Origin: Stropharia rugosoannulata
Taxonomy: Eukaryota; Basidiomycota; Agaricomycetes; Agaricales; Strophariaceae
DNA length: 64,000 nt
Assembly: GCA_028532985.1 (NCBI GenBank)
Contig: JANCIK010000008.1
Coordinates: forward strand, 2,356,001-2,420,000
Direction of reading: 5' to 3'
The notes under the pieces were generated by a model. That model did not search any database, was not told where the DNA came from, and saw nothing but the letters and a program-made list of their open reading frames with translations. Every line of letters begins with the position of its first letter. The stretch's first letter is position 1. Positions 37,950-49,490 of this stretch are shown here, piece by piece. Position numbers and translations under genes: made by a program.

Positions 37950-40036
37950 CTAACCCGATATCCAGTCGCGCGTGGGCCGCAATTGTGGACCGAATGCTCG
38001 TCCTGAATAATATGCAGTATTGCCTGCATTAGCTGCGGGGCGTCCATGGTGCCCCTGGTGCGGAAGTGGCGCATATGTGTTGTACTCGGCCCAATGTACA
38101 GCTGGGACTTGCGGCGGGCTCACAGGATGCATCCTTGCCGCCGCCGCACCGTGCGCAGTCGGTTTCTGCGGGGGTACCGTTGAATGGGCTGTCTGCTTGG
38201 AGTTCAACCAAGACGTCCCAGATGACCTAGGGAAGAACCGCAAGCCACCAAAGAGTCCTGAACCATTGCTGGGCTGAGGCTTTGACTTGTTCAGCTTTGT
38301 ACTCGACCCGCGGCTGCCCTGCTGGTGATGAATGTCGATGGGCCTCGTTGTGCCTGCGCGTGGAGCATGTTTTGGCTGATCATAGGGTGGCGGCCAGACC
38401 ACGTAATTCGGTGAACTGGGAGGAAACTGCTCGGTGGTGTCTTCCGAACACTCCGCTACCGAGTATACAGACGTGTTTGGCGATGAATATCGCTTCTGCG
38501 TCCTATAACCCTCCATATAGACAGGTTCCTGACGATGGAATGGGAAGGGCTTTGATTCAACCATGGGCGTGGCCAAAAATACCGACGAGGCGAAACGGTT
38601 GTCGTCCGTCGAATCCGTCGTTGACGTATTGTTGAAGGTGTGGCATATTGACGACTCTGACTCTGCGTCGTAATACCTGTCTTGGTCGTACACGGTACCT
38701 CTGTCGAAGCCGCAATCCTTAAACTCGATGCTGTCAGGCGTAGCAGGTGAAGATGACTCTGGAGTGTAGGTCGACCGTCCGGAAGTCTCGTAGGGTGTTC
38801 GGGCTCCCTCTTCATAAATATCCATGCCATCGCCATAGACAAACTCAGAATATGCAGTACCCCTCGCCGAATCCTCCATGGCTTCTTCTGATTCCGGAGC
38901 TTGGCTTGTGTAGTCGGACATGGAGAAGACGCAGTAGGGTTCGACGTTCTCGGGGACCTTTGGGACCGCACGTTTCTGCTCCGGTACATTTGGGCGCAGT
39001 GGCTGCTGCTGCTGCTGCTGCTGCCCTGCGCCATTTCCGAGATCCAGACCCGCTTCCCATGGACACCGTGCAAGGCTGCCTTCGAAGATGACGTTGTCCG
39101 AGTAGAAGTTTTTGATGTTGAAAATTTGCTCGCGAAGTTTGTCCAGAGATATACGTTTCTTCCAGTCGACATGGAGAACCTGCACTAGAATCTTGTTGAA
39201 CTCGTCTGAAATGGGAAGCACACCCGGCAGAAATTGTGAAGGATCGCGCTGGTAGGCCATATACGTTGGATCGTCCTTGACCGCAGATTTCCACGGATTG
39301 CGACCAGTGACAAGATTTAGGAGAATAATTCCTAACGACCAAATATCATTGTGCATCGGTGAATAATGTGCTGGGTTTTCGCTGTCCCCCGCCTGACACT
39401 CTACAAAGCTTATTAGTTTCTTTCGGTTTCAGCTCAATCAAGAAACATACCTGGACTCATATGATATACGCTGCCTGTTCGGAATTCTTTGCTCAACTTG
39501 TCGGTTGTGGCCAGTCCAAAATCGGTAATAGCGACCTTCAGTCCTCGCTCAAAGCACAGAATATTCTCGGGCTTCAAATCGCGGTGATATATCCCTAATG
39601 AATGACAATACCGCACGGCGTCGAGCAGCTGCAGGAAGACGTGTTTGATGAGGGCGTTGTCGCCTAGGTAGCGCGTCTTGTGGAGTATTTGGGTGAAGAG
39701 GTCTTCATCAGGCGCATAGTCCATGATGATATATGTGTAATTCAGGTCTTCGACGACCCGGTGGAGAGTGACAACGGAGTGATGGGCGGAGGCAATTTGG
39801 TGCAGCGTGATTTCGCGGAGGTGGAGTTGGCGGCGGCTCGACGACTGGCCCGCGGTGCTTAGACATTTCACAGCGTAAGACCGCTGCGAAGGGGGGAATG
39901 TCTCGACCGCACGGTACACGACGCCATACCCTCCTACGCCGAGGACAGCGACGAGCTTGAGACTGTCCCCATCGATGAGAGTGCCCAGGGGAGGGTGAGT
40001 CGGGTTGGAAGTCGCCAAGGAGGGCCTCTTCGACAT
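37950..40036 (-). CDS. Ran1/Ksp1-like serine/threonine protein kinase (678 aa)
   Basis: Two exons, 39451-40036 and 37950-39400, with one intron inside the activation-loop/P+1 region. The kinase domain is complete: Gly loop GVGGYGVVYRA, lysine YAVKCL, catalytic loop GIYHRDLKPENILC, DFG in ITDFGLATTD, then SVYHMSPECQAGDS and DIWSLGIILLNLVTGRNPW. GIYHRDLKPEN and SPECQ are typical of the Ran1/Pat1, Ksp1, Sks1/Vhs1 group, which links nutrient status (TORC1/PKA) to growth, mating or filamentation. About 340 C-terminal residues are low-complexity, with a Q7 tract encoded by a (CTG)7 run at 39003-39023 and many Ser/Thr-Pro sites. Start is ATG 40036 (MSKRPSLATSNPTHPP). The exact orthologue cannot be decided here. 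Confidence 0.93.
39003..39023. repeat. (CTG)7 trinucleotide repeat coding polyglutamine
   Basis: Seven CTG units on the plus strand, read as CAG by the kinase gene and giving Q7 just after the kinase domain. Length is likely polymorphic between strains. Confidence 0.85.
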
Positions 40037-41633
40037 CGTCGGCTGGAAGGAAGTGGTCAGTCGCCATTCCCCCGAGATATAAAGTAGTGCCCACCCAAGA
40101 TGCGGTGATGTCGATCAGCCTGGAAGTGACGCCGAAATAGCTGGTGCTCCTGCTGCATATCATACTTGGTCAGCTCGTGCCCACCATGAGGTCGTGAAAC
40201 ATTGCGCAGACCTACCAAACACGCAAGATCTGCTGACTTGCACCCTAATTTTGCTGCAGAACGAATGGGGCGTTTTGGAAACGGCAGCCTGGTGGGTGAC
40301 GGAGGGGATGTAAAATCGCTAAGTTCTAGACTCGTTGGCAAAACGTTTTTTCTCGTCCAATGTTTATCATGGTGTCACCGCCCTGCCCAATGTCGGGGGT
40401 ATCTCTTAGTTCAAGTCGAACATATGAACTACGGCCAATTCAGTTCCACACTTGGTATGAATGGGGCCCTAGGGTTTCGGATACGCACGTTTTGTGCCGC
40501 TAAAGGGCAGTGGCTTCGAAGCGTCTCAGACATTTGCCTGATTAAGGTCTCGCGGATGTATGGTCGTCTTGAGCAGCCCTCCCGCCTGCGTGATGCCACC
40601 AAGGCATACTGTTCCGGTCCCCAAAGGAAACTAACTGAATTTTCACATCCTTGGAAAATAAAATCAACGGCAAGGATCCAAAAGCAAAAAATGTACGTTA
40701 TCCCCAATGGATCTGGCCATCGATTCCTTGCTCTATTCAGCCGTTCGGCGCAACTACACAATGCTGCAGCATATGATCGATCGGGGCTGCCCAATCGACG
40801 TCACAGGCCTCAACGCAAACCGGTGGTAAGTGGGTTAGTTGATGTATGGTAGGTAACATGCAGTGTGCAGGCCCTCCACGACGGACGGCGTCCAGTTGAG
40901 AGAAGGGCTAACGGCGGGCTTGGCTTGTAGAGAGTTTAAAGCTTCTCGACACCTACGCCCCTACGCGTAAGAAATAGGCCGTTTGAGAAGGTATTCGCTT
41001 TGGTACGATCGGTGCGATACCGTTGACTGTCAAATAGCTGTCTGTTATAATCATCCTTAGTATTAAACTTTGAAAGAAATAGCTAGGTCGGACTGCTTGA
41101 CCGGCTGTATTGATGTTCCATTGCCCCTATTCTGTGCCTGCGGATAGCACTAGGAATCTCGAGTCATGAAAGTGTGAACAGCATTGTTAATAGGAATGGA
41201 AGTATTGTCAGGGAAATGAAGATGAAGTTCAATGAGGCTCGCAAATGATTAGTATGGTACCGATTAGGAAATTCTTTCCAAAAGGATCAACACTGCCTTG
41301 TCTTTATTGTTCATGTTGGACAAGGTGTTATTGTATTCAGTAGGAATTCTGGCTGCATAATTAACGTTAACCACTCCAGATAAATTAAGAACCTCAGGCT
41401 GAATATGGCTTTGCATATTGTAGGTAGTACATACTTCGAATAATCAAATTCATCCCCATATTAACAAGCTCATCGTCTAAGTTTTAAGCTCCTTAAATTA
41501 ATTCTGTCTAGGGTATATAGTCTCTTTAACAGCTCTCTACATCATCGGACATGCAGCGAAAGCTTCAACCAACGAAGTTGAATCGAATTTGCGGAACTGG
41601 TGCTGCTTCCGGGCCACCGGGTAGTCTTCCCGG
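40037..41633. other. Upstream region of the kinase gene
   Basis: Contains the kinase promoter and the ankyrin-like plus-strand fragment at 40707-40970 (separate entry). The rest (40971-41633) is AT-rich with no gene seen. Confidence 0.5.
40707..40970 (+). pseudogene. Ankyrin-like orphan fragment or tiny gene
   Basis: An ATG at 40707 opens MDLAIDSLLYSAVRRNYTML then QHMIDRGCPIDVTGLNANRW, resembling one ankyrin repeat (LL.AV..N...L..MI.RG). A GTAAGT donor at 40826 and a CAG acceptor at 40870 join in frame to a second exon ending TAA 40968-40970, about 72 residues in all. In another frame the second exon begins ALHDGRR, close to the TPLHxAA start of a next repeat, so the gene may be a frameshifted remnant. 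It is divergent from the kinase gene, 670 bp away. Whether it is expressed is unknown. Confidence 0.3.
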
Positions 41634-42954
41634 CTAGCCGTCTTCCTCTCCTGTGTCCACCATCTCTATTGCCACGCACCAAAATATCCGTCCCCAGGGC
41701 GTATCGCCTTCAGCAGCAGCATGCGAGTCCCCCTTGGGCCGCTCGCAACACACGAATCGCACGGGCTGGCCGTCCCAGTACTTCATCAAGTCAAACGACA
41801 GGCCCCCAGGCAGCTGCAGCGCAAGCGACGGCGCGAAGTTGATAAAACCATAACAAAAGTCCGTCGTGATGACGTCATTCGGGCCAAACCACACATCGCC
41901 CCTATGCGCGCGCTGGGCGAAGTGGGACCGGCGCGCGGACGCGCTGCTGGGATCAAGGCGGCGCAGCTCCTTCGTGTGTGCGCGCCGGGTGTGTGTCGCC
42001 GACCCGTCCCCGTCGCTGTCCGCGCCGGAGCCGTCGCACGACGGTGTGCGCTTGCGCCGGTGCACCTTGCGCATTGCCTGCTTTATGCGTAAGGAACTGG
42101 TTCCGCTGAGCTTGCTCGAGGAGGAGCGAGAGGAAGCCGAGGAGCCCGACGATGCAGATGACGTATGAGAGGAGGAGGATGAAGCAGAGCCTGAGGAACG
42201 CGAGGAGAGGGCAGACGGTGGGCGGTGCAATGACGACCTCTGCGGCACGGGCAGTGCTAATGACGATCCAGACGAGCTGCGGCTCCTGTTGACGATAGGC
42301 AGGCCATCGTCGTCCAGGTCGACTACTGCGAGGTGCAGTTGTTTTGTATCATCTTTGATGGAACGTTCTGAAGGGAACTCTGGAAGGTCTATTTCTGAGA
42401 TATTGTTGGAACTCGCTTCGAGGCGAGTATGCACGAAGTTCGGCATCGTGGCGATTAGTGGCGAGAGTGCCCAGGGCTTAGTTGACGACATGAGGTCGTG
42501 TTCAAGGGTTGGGTCGATGTAACTGCCAACGGGCTGAGAGGGAGAGCATCACAGAATCAACAAAACACGCACTGCATAAACTTCAGGATAGCACTCGTGC
42601 CCCATGGCAACTTCAACGGGCGATCGAATGTGTTTCCAAAGAGAATATTATCTACCGACTGTGGCACCAGGAACCTTCCTGTAGAAGTGTCAGGAGATGC
42701 ACCATGCCTCAAGCTCAAAAAAACGCACCCTGTACCTGTATGCTCCATGTAACTCCAGCCTTGTCCTCTCTGCTGAAGTATTCTGAATCGCGGACACGCC
42801 CTTTCTCGTCCGTCATACCCTTGATGTATGCGGCAATCTTGCCCTCGAACAAGGGGGACGAGATGCTGTACGTCTTGCCAGTGTTTACCAGGGAGGTTAT
42901 GGGCTGCATTGTGTCGGGCGAGGTGCCTGCCAAAACGCGTAGACGTGGTGCCAT
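41634..42954 (-). CDS. DUF1769-family protein
   Basis: Start ATG 42954 (MAPRLRVLAGTSPDTMQPI). Exon 1 ends after WSIQVQ at a GTGCGT donor; the next exons give RFLVPQSVDNILFGNTFDRP, KLPWGTSAILKFM and, after another intron, YIDPTLEHDL and KPWALSPLIATMPNF. These are the conserved blocks of fungal DUF1769. The C-terminal half has a long Ser-rich insertion, a basic stretch (RKVHRRKRT), then the closing block RGDVWFGPNDVITTDFCYGF with FAPSLALQLPGGLSFDLMKYWDGQPV. I recall that members in yeasts are linked to the cell cortex and phosphoinositide binding; this is family knowledge, not visible here. The protein is longer than typical owing to the insertion. No signal peptide or membrane segment. Confidence 0.85.
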
Positions 42955-43955
42955 GGTTAGTTCAGGATGATGCTGTCTTGCTGGGAGTCGATTTAGATAT
43001 TTAACAGAGGTTATTGCCTGCCTGGGATAGAGGAGGCAAGAATAAGTATGCTTGGCGCACGTATGTCACTGTGGAGGAATGTGATTCGAGGTCGGAGCCC
43101 CGTCGAGACTCCCAGACGGCAATGGAGTCGCTCCGTAAATAACGTTGCGATGGCGAATGGTGCGAGTTGTCGAGGAAAGAATAAGGCGGCTGGCTCTCGG
43201 AACGCAGCTGGCCCCAGTTCTATCACGGGTCGATGCGAATTCTGGCGGGGTTGGAGGCTGGTGATTGGTGGACATGCTCTCCTTCGAGAATGATTTGGAC
43301 ACGCACGAAATGAGACCAACTCGATTTAGACTCCAGCTTACCCGTTGCTGCGCCTTCCAAAAATAACCGTCCCGGCTGGTGCGTGCTGGCTGCGCAACTG
43401 CGCTTTGGAGAGACAGTCAGGGAAAATCGTAGACGTTATGGAGTTAGAAAGACCTGCAGGTCAGACCACTGATGTCTGTGGTGCGCGCAAGCGCTTGCTC
43501 TCGTGCAATCTCAAGTCCTCCTTGTGCCGCTCGGGCAGAGACGCCAGACACGACGATTGTAATAAGTCTGAGGCCGTCATCGTTATTGTTCTGGAGCAAG
43601 AGCAGCAGCGATCAAACGCTCCGCCAGTGGCCTTTTAACGGCACCCTCCGGCGCGGCAGGAACACACCAGCTTCCCGTAATAGGAACGGAGGCAGGGCTG
43701 CTCTAAAAGGTCCGTGACGGGCGCTAAATTCGTATATGAAAAGCCGCTGTGCAGCAACACTGGAGAAGAGACGATATGAAGAAAGATGGGGCGTCTACCC
43801 CTAATTTATGATTCTAGCTTGGGGTGGAAGGAGGAAAAAGCAATTGATTATCGGGTTACTCCTGCGAAATTCTGAATCTTTGCAGTTGTAATAAAATAAT
43901 TGTGATATTCTCTTCCCCGCACGCTCACTAATATACATTGATAATGACACACTCC
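42955..43955. other. Upstream region of the DUF1769 gene
   Basis: About 1 kb with overlapping short open frames on both strands, none with motifs or splice support. Promoter of the DUF1769 gene and 3' UTR of the first AA9 gene. Confidence 0.5.
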
Positions 43956-45216
43956 TCACCCAGACCACACAGCCTAGTAAAATATTAGTCAGTAAAAAAT
44001 ATGTGAAACTACAAAGTAAGTTCTTCCTCACCGGACCAGGTTGCACGTAAGTAGCGGGCACAGCTATTGCAAGGGATTTGTATTACTTGACTGGTAGGGA
44101 AAGCTTAAGAAAATCGACTTACGATAGTAGATATTGAGCAAGATTCCAGGCTCCTACAAATATCAAGGACGCTCTCATCAGCCATCAGAACTTACTCTGC
44201 AGAGCATCATACATACATTTCCTGTGTAGACTCCTGGAATAGACACTAGGGGCCCCGGGGTACCATTTCCGCCGCCTGTGACATTCACCTGCCCACAGCT
44301 TATGTAGAATTGGGCTACGTTCAGAATGCCACCCGGATCAGTGAATTGCTTCCGCTACGCGAAGGCTATAAATAACTGACCTCCTCCGAACGTCGACGCC
44401 GCGTGCAGGGCGATCTGCTCAATACGCACAAGGTATTGGCCGGATGGCAACGCCTTGGGGATGGGGAAGCTGTATGACAGCGCGTCTGTTTGAAAGAAAT
44501 TAGATTAGTAGGGAAAATATTACCGCCGTCACCGTCGCAGCGCTGTAAACTTACTTTGGGCAGGGAATGATATGCTGGATCCTCCATTGGTCACAGCAGA
44601 AATTTGGTAGACCTGAAAGAACATAAAATTTTATACTGTCTAGTTTTATAAAGGTGCTGGAACTCTGCGCACCTTGAACCAAACGGCCCCACTTCCGTCC
44701 CAAGTGGCAACGTTGCCGTTGGGGGCCTTCGCCATGTAGACATTGACGACCTAATAGTAGCATCATGCACCCATCAGTCTGAAAAAACTAGAGCTTTTAG
44801 ACGACTCGAACTTACACCAGGATGATATACGGACTGGCTCGCCTGGAACCCGATCGTCGAGCCCGCAGCTACTGTGGCAGTCTGTGCTGCTGCGTTGATC
44901 GCCGTGTTGTAGCATCTGAAGTCGGCGCTGGTGACATCGGTTACCTAGTATGTGCATTGCAAATAATTTAATCAAAGGACGGCAATGCAGAGAGAAGTCT
45001 GTAATATTTACAGGTGCGTTGCTTTGGAAGTTGTTTGTCTTCCTGACGTCAAGCCAATCAGCCGTGGCGGCACCATTGGCGATGAGCGAGGGGAAGGTAT
45101 CTTAAGAAACATGTCAGAAATTTGTGAAAGGTAGGGGAACAAGATAGCATACAATGCGACCTCACTGCTGTAGTGACGGACAAGATAACGGCCGAGAGCA
45201 GTTTAAAGGAAACCAT
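43956..45216 (-). CDS. AA9 lytic polysaccharide monooxygenase, copy 1
   Basis: Secreted copper enzyme that cleaves cellulose or related glucans by oxidation. Start ATG 45216: signal peptide [20 protein letters not shown], then mature His1. An intron follows in the next codon (CAT T/AT), giving [11 protein letters not shown]. Later blocks: [33 protein letters not shown] (second copper His), [50 protein letters not shown], and [16 protein letters not shown] (axial Tyr and Gln/Cys). It ends [20 protein letters not shown], stop at 43956-43958. About nine short introns. No CBM1. It is a tandem paralogue of the gene at 46147-47358, with the same order and visible intron positions. Usually induced on plant biomass. 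Confidence 0.93.
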
Positions 45217-46146
45217 CTTTGGGTTGAGATAGGTAATAACCACAACTTGTTCTTATTTCTTGCCTTCCAACACAACCAGCTTTATAGTCGCAGAAATACC
45301 TCTCTAAATTGGTCGCGTGGTCGAGTAGGCCATATTGCATGCCGTGTCTAACTAATCCTTATTAATCAATACAGTAGAATTTAGTCTTCTATGAATTCCG
45401 ACCCGTCTCATGACGCCGAGGTCGACACGCGTGTTCTAGAAGAGGTATATTGCCTCCCGCCCTATTCAAGCCTATTAACTCCATTCATCGCTGCAATGAC
45501 ATGTGCCGCACATCCACTGTTGCCTGCTGCTGCTTCTTTAAACCCATGCCAATAGAATAGGATAATATTCGGGCTTGGCGTGGACCAAAAAGGCAATTTT
45601 ATACGTTTTAGTAAGGTGGATGGATAGACAGAGATGATATTTCGGGAGGACACACAGGTCACAATTTAAATATTTAAGGATAACTTTATGGTCATTGAAT
45701 GAACTTATGGTAAGAGAGCTTGGAACATCGGAAAGACAGAAATGATCCGATTAAGTGAGCTTGAACTATCGGCGAAAGCATATGTCAATAATTCTTCGAT
45801 TTCATGAAAGAAGTAGTACGTAGAGCCTTTGAGCCTAGTCAAAGCCTTTCCACTTGAACTTGAAGAGCAACCTAATGGACTATTGTACATTCTACAAATA
45901 TGATGACCGAAAAAAAGACACGGCTTTCACATCCCTCAGTGTCGTTTTCTTTCCACTACTAGGTGCACTAGCCTATTCTTGCCGTGAACGAAAAGGACAG
46001 AATGCGAGCAGAAATGGCAAATCAAATATACAGCTAATATGAGTACAACTTTCAGACTACTTGGTACTAATTCTCGAAGCACAGCGATACGTGTGGAATG
46101 AATACCACCAATTAGACTTATGTGCCCTAGCCTCTCAGCGACCTCT
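45217..46146. other. Spacer between the two AA9 genes
   Basis: Promoter of AA9 copy 1 (TATA box at 45281) and 3' UTR of copy 2. No gene seen. Confidence 0.6.
45281..45286 (-). promoter_or_regulatory. TATA box of AA9 copy 1
   Basis: TATAAA on the minus strand, 65 bp upstream of the ATG at 45216, inside a block (45280-45312) that resembles the promoter of AA9 copy 2. Confidence 0.65.
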
Positions 46147-47358
46147 TCACCCGGACCAGACAGCCTATGTGTACCCGTGAGTTAGAGCTAGCTGATCAGT
46201 GGTGCAAAATACTTACGGGGCCTGGTTGGACGTATGTGGTGGGGACCGCTAGAAAGTAGGATTAATTTCGGTCACCTTAATCACAAAGTACGAGTAATCG
46301 CTTACGGTAGTAGATGTTAATGAGGATTCCGGGTTCCTATTAACAGGGTAAGTAAGCAATTTAACCCAGTTCTGGCGATGAACAATTCCATACATTTCCA
46401 GTGTAGACTCCCGGGATCGAGACGAGAGGGCCGGGCGTGCCGCTTCCTCCTCCAGTTACATTGATTTGACCACAGCTGATGTAGAATTGCGCTGTACAGG
46501 GACGCGGATCAATAACTCCACACCCATTAAAAACGCCATAATTAACTTACCTCCACCGAATGTCGACGCCACATGGAGAGCGATCTGCTCAATGCGGACG
46601 AGGTATTGGCCGGAAGGGAGGGCCTTGGGGAGAGAGAAGCTGTATGACAGAGCATCTGAAAAAGACCAGCTTTCAGAACTCGGCAAGAAGCTATGTTATG
46701 AATGCCAACTCACTCTGCGCGGGGAAAGTTATACTTGTTCCGCCGTCAGTGACAGCCGAAATCTCATAAACCTGCACTCATTCAGTCAGCGCATATTTCT
46801 TCCCTTTCCAATAATTTGTTCCCGCTCACCTTGAACCAAACATCGCCACTTCCATCCCAAGTAGTGACGTTGCTAGGCGCCTTGGCCATATACACGTTGA
46901 CGACCTAATATTCACTGGTGAGCATCCGCTCTGGATTGGTCTCGTACAGAGAAGTATCCTTACACCAGGGTGGTATACCGGGCCATCGGCCTGGAAGCCG
47001 ATTGTGGACCCTGCAGTGACTGTCGTGGTCTGAGCGGGAAGGTTGAGTTGGGTGTCATAACACCTGAGGTCGAGACTGGTGACGTCGGTGACCTATTCAA
47101 GATAGAACATTAGTTTCAGAACACATGCTGCATGTGGTGGCTCCTAGGTACGTACCGGTGCTTGGCTGTCGTAGTTGTCGGTCTGCCTAACGTAGAGCCA
47201 GTCTGCAGATACCTGACCATTGGCAATCAGTTGGGGGAATGTGTCTGAATTGGACAAATGTAAGCATGTGCTGGAACAGAGTAACGAATGGTAGGCTTAC
47301 AGTGGGATGACACAAGGTTCGCTGCAAGCAGCAGCACAGAGAGCACTTTTCCGAACAT
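46147..47358 (-). CDS. AA9 lytic polysaccharide monooxygenase, copy 2
   Basis: Secreted copper-dependent polysaccharide monooxygenase. Start ATG 47358: signal peptide [18 protein letters not shown] then mature His1; an intron interrupts the following codon (CAC T/AC), giving [11 protein letters not shown]. Next come [34 protein letters not shown] (second copper His), [37 protein letters not shown] and [16 protein letters not shown] (axial Tyr). It ends [11 protein letters not shown] and AVWSG, stop 46147-46149. No CBM1. Very similar to copy 1 with the same visible intron positions, so the pair is a tandem duplication separated by 930 bp. Regioselectivity (C1/C4) cannot be read with confidence. 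Confidence 0.93.
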
Positions 47359-48725
47359 CTTGAGGAGGCGGCGTACTATACAGTTCAAGTCCTGCTCTCC
47401 AATGTCTGCAAGCTGCGAGCTTTATAGGTGCAGAGTCCCTTCTCAAAATTGCCGTTGCCCAAAAGCATAATTAGATGCGGTGGAGCTGCGAATAACTCAT
47501 CCAGCTGGTTATTTTTCGCCCGAGCTTCTCCTGCGGTCGTCTATTGTGCCATGGGCGTCGCGCAGCCAGTCATCTCTAATCCTATTTTAGCGGGCGGCGG
47601 TCCAAACGAGTGGGACCGCATGTGGCCTTGCGCTATGGTGCATGCGTCTCGGTTCCAGGAGCAAGGTCTGCACAAAGTGGAAAAACATCGGCCTGGAAAT
47701 TTATCCATCTCATTTGGCCTCTTGAGTCCGGAACTTGAATGCGGTGATTTAGGATCGAATTCAGTCACAGGGAACGTACAGAAAGTGGTGCCATCAAAAG
47801 TGACATAGATTGGAGGCTATTTCTCGGGGGCGGATTCCACTGGAAGGCGAATGAAGCATCCAAAATTGCGACCATTGACCACTGTTGGTGAATTAGGTCA
47901 TCTATGTCGGCTGACGAAGGCTGTCCTTAAGGCAGAGCAGGTGCGGTAGAATATTGGCGCGAGATTTAAGCATGGCCTTCGGCACCGCGGTCGGTGTTTT
48001 CAGTCGTAGTCTGAAGATACTTTCAGAGCATTGGGGAAACAAGGTAATCTGAACATGGTCCTTCATATGCTTCTAGGTGCCAGAAGAGCCATAGATTCTT
48101 TGCTTAAAGCTTCAGAGACGGCAAAGACTTGGAAAAGACTGGTAACAAGCTCCCCAACATCCGATGAGGAAGACGAGAGTTGTGGCAAGCAGCTATCTGA
48201 CCCGTCCAGATGTTGTCATCAGCCCCCTCCTTTTGACGATTCATACAGTGTTCGGGATAAAAGAGACGGTTTCATGAGCTGTCACGATCGGCCAACCCGT
48301 AATTCACAGGTGGAGGATGATTATGTGAAAGAAGTAGCTGCAGTGGATGTCGAGCTTCATCCAGGAAACGGGTTAAATGCTTTGTTATTCCCATGCAAGA
48401 TTGTTGCAACCATGCTGCATAGTGGTGTCACGATTGGTGGTAAAATCTAAGTAAAATCGGTAAAAGAGTGATTCATAACTTGTCCAAAAAGTGGTTTCGG
48501 CAAGGTTTCGGTGTGCAATCTCAGCTTGAAACAGGACTTCCCACGCTCGGAAGCCTTTCTCCGTGACTCCGTCGACTGATTGCATAAATACTGCATATAG
48601 CGCTCTCTCTTTTTTTGTGCATTAGCTTACTTATTTGCAGCCTCTTGCAGCTCATGCATGAGTACATGAGAAGAGACGTAGACATATGCCGGCGGCGTGA
48701 AAGCCTCCAAAAGAGCACTGATGTG
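47359..48725. other. Upstream region of AA9 copy 2
   Basis: AA9 promoter on the left. A plus-strand open frame with ATG at 48055 and about 131 codons (to 48450, starts MVLHMLLGARRAIDSLLKAS) is possible but has no recognised motif, so I do not call it. Confidence 0.5.
47421..47426 (-). promoter_or_regulatory. TATA box of AA9 copy 2
   Basis: TATAAA on the minus strand, 63 bp upstream of the ATG at 47358, within AGCTTTATAG as at copy 1. Confidence 0.65.
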
Positions 48726-48844
48726 GGTGAGATGGCCGAGCGGTCTAAGGCGCCAGACTAAGGATCAGAGCATCTCCTGCTCATCACTAATCGTCATGCG
48801 GTTATCTGGTCCTCCGGGGCGTGGGTTCGAATCCCACTCTCATC
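48726..48844 (+). tRNA. tRNA-Leu(AAG), intron-containing, copy 2
   Basis: Exon 1 48726-48763, intron 48764-48803 (40 nt), exon 2 48804-48844. Exons are identical to the other copies. Followed by AAACCTTTTT, a Pol III terminator T-run. The intron differs from copy 4 at a single base. Confidence 0.95.
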
Positions 48845-48906
48845 AAACCTTTTTGGTTCTTTTCTCGTGCGAGATGATCATTTAACTTAAATTTAATCGG
48901 TCTTTA

Positions 48907-48948
48907 CTCTTGAGTCTTGAGTCTTGACTAGTGACTCTTGACTCTTGA
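48907..48948. repeat. Six-unit 7-bp tandem repeat (CTCTTGA/GTCTTGA)
   Basis: Units CTCTTGA, GTCTTGA, GTCTTGA, CTAGTGA, CTCTTGA, CTCTTGA. It creates TGACTC sites, the core of bZIP (Gcn4/AP-1 type) recognition. It lies 63 bp after tRNA copy 2 and about 540 bp upstream of the GST gene. Confidence 0.75.
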
Positions 48949-49395
48949 ATTCAAAATTCTAGTCCATTATCTATTATTATCCTATACCATATAGTCAGAT
49001 ACTGCATACAGAATATAATCCTGGCGACCGTGTTCACTGAGTAAACTGTAAACTTCACTTTTGTAGAATCTTGCAAAACGGTGCGCAAACTCGAAGCCAC
49101 AACTTAGCACATTTGTACGAGACTAGACGAGACTTCTGAGTTTTACTGGCGTAATACGTATTTGACTTGCCGCGTGGAATCCTTGCAATGATTTAGGGCG
49201 TTATGCTGACATATCATTGACATTATCGGAAACTTCGTATGAAATTCCTGAGCCTGACGCCGGACTCGTTTTCGCGCAGTTTGATTGGTAAGAACATTTG
49301 TCAGGATGCATTTGTTATCTTGATATGGTGCGGAATTCGTCATTATAAGGTTTTTCAGACAAAGCTATACTTAAGATCTTATATCATCAACCATT

Positions 49396-49401
49396 TATAA
49401 G
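49396..49401 (+). promoter_or_regulatory. TATA-like element of the GST gene
   Basis: TATAAG 90 bp upstream of the ATG at 49491. Confidence 0.4.
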
Positions 49402-49490
49402 TGCTCTTGCTTGCAGCAACTCAACTTAACCTGAATCCTTCCCCTTTCAAAATCGCTTCCACAATTTCTCGCCTTTTTACAAAGTCCAGG

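Larger units (their letters stand above)
48845..49490. other. Intergenic region tRNA-Leu to GST
   Basis: No gene seen. Contains the 7-bp repeat above and the GST promoter with a TATAAG element. Confidence 0.55.

Noticed and set aside
42955..43700. Several overlapping open frames upstream of the DUF1769 gene
   Set aside because: No motifs; probably chance open frames in GC-rich promoter sequence.
48055..48450. 131-codon plus-strand frame before tRNA copy 2
   Set aside because: No family, no splice support; could be real but nothing in the sequence shows it.
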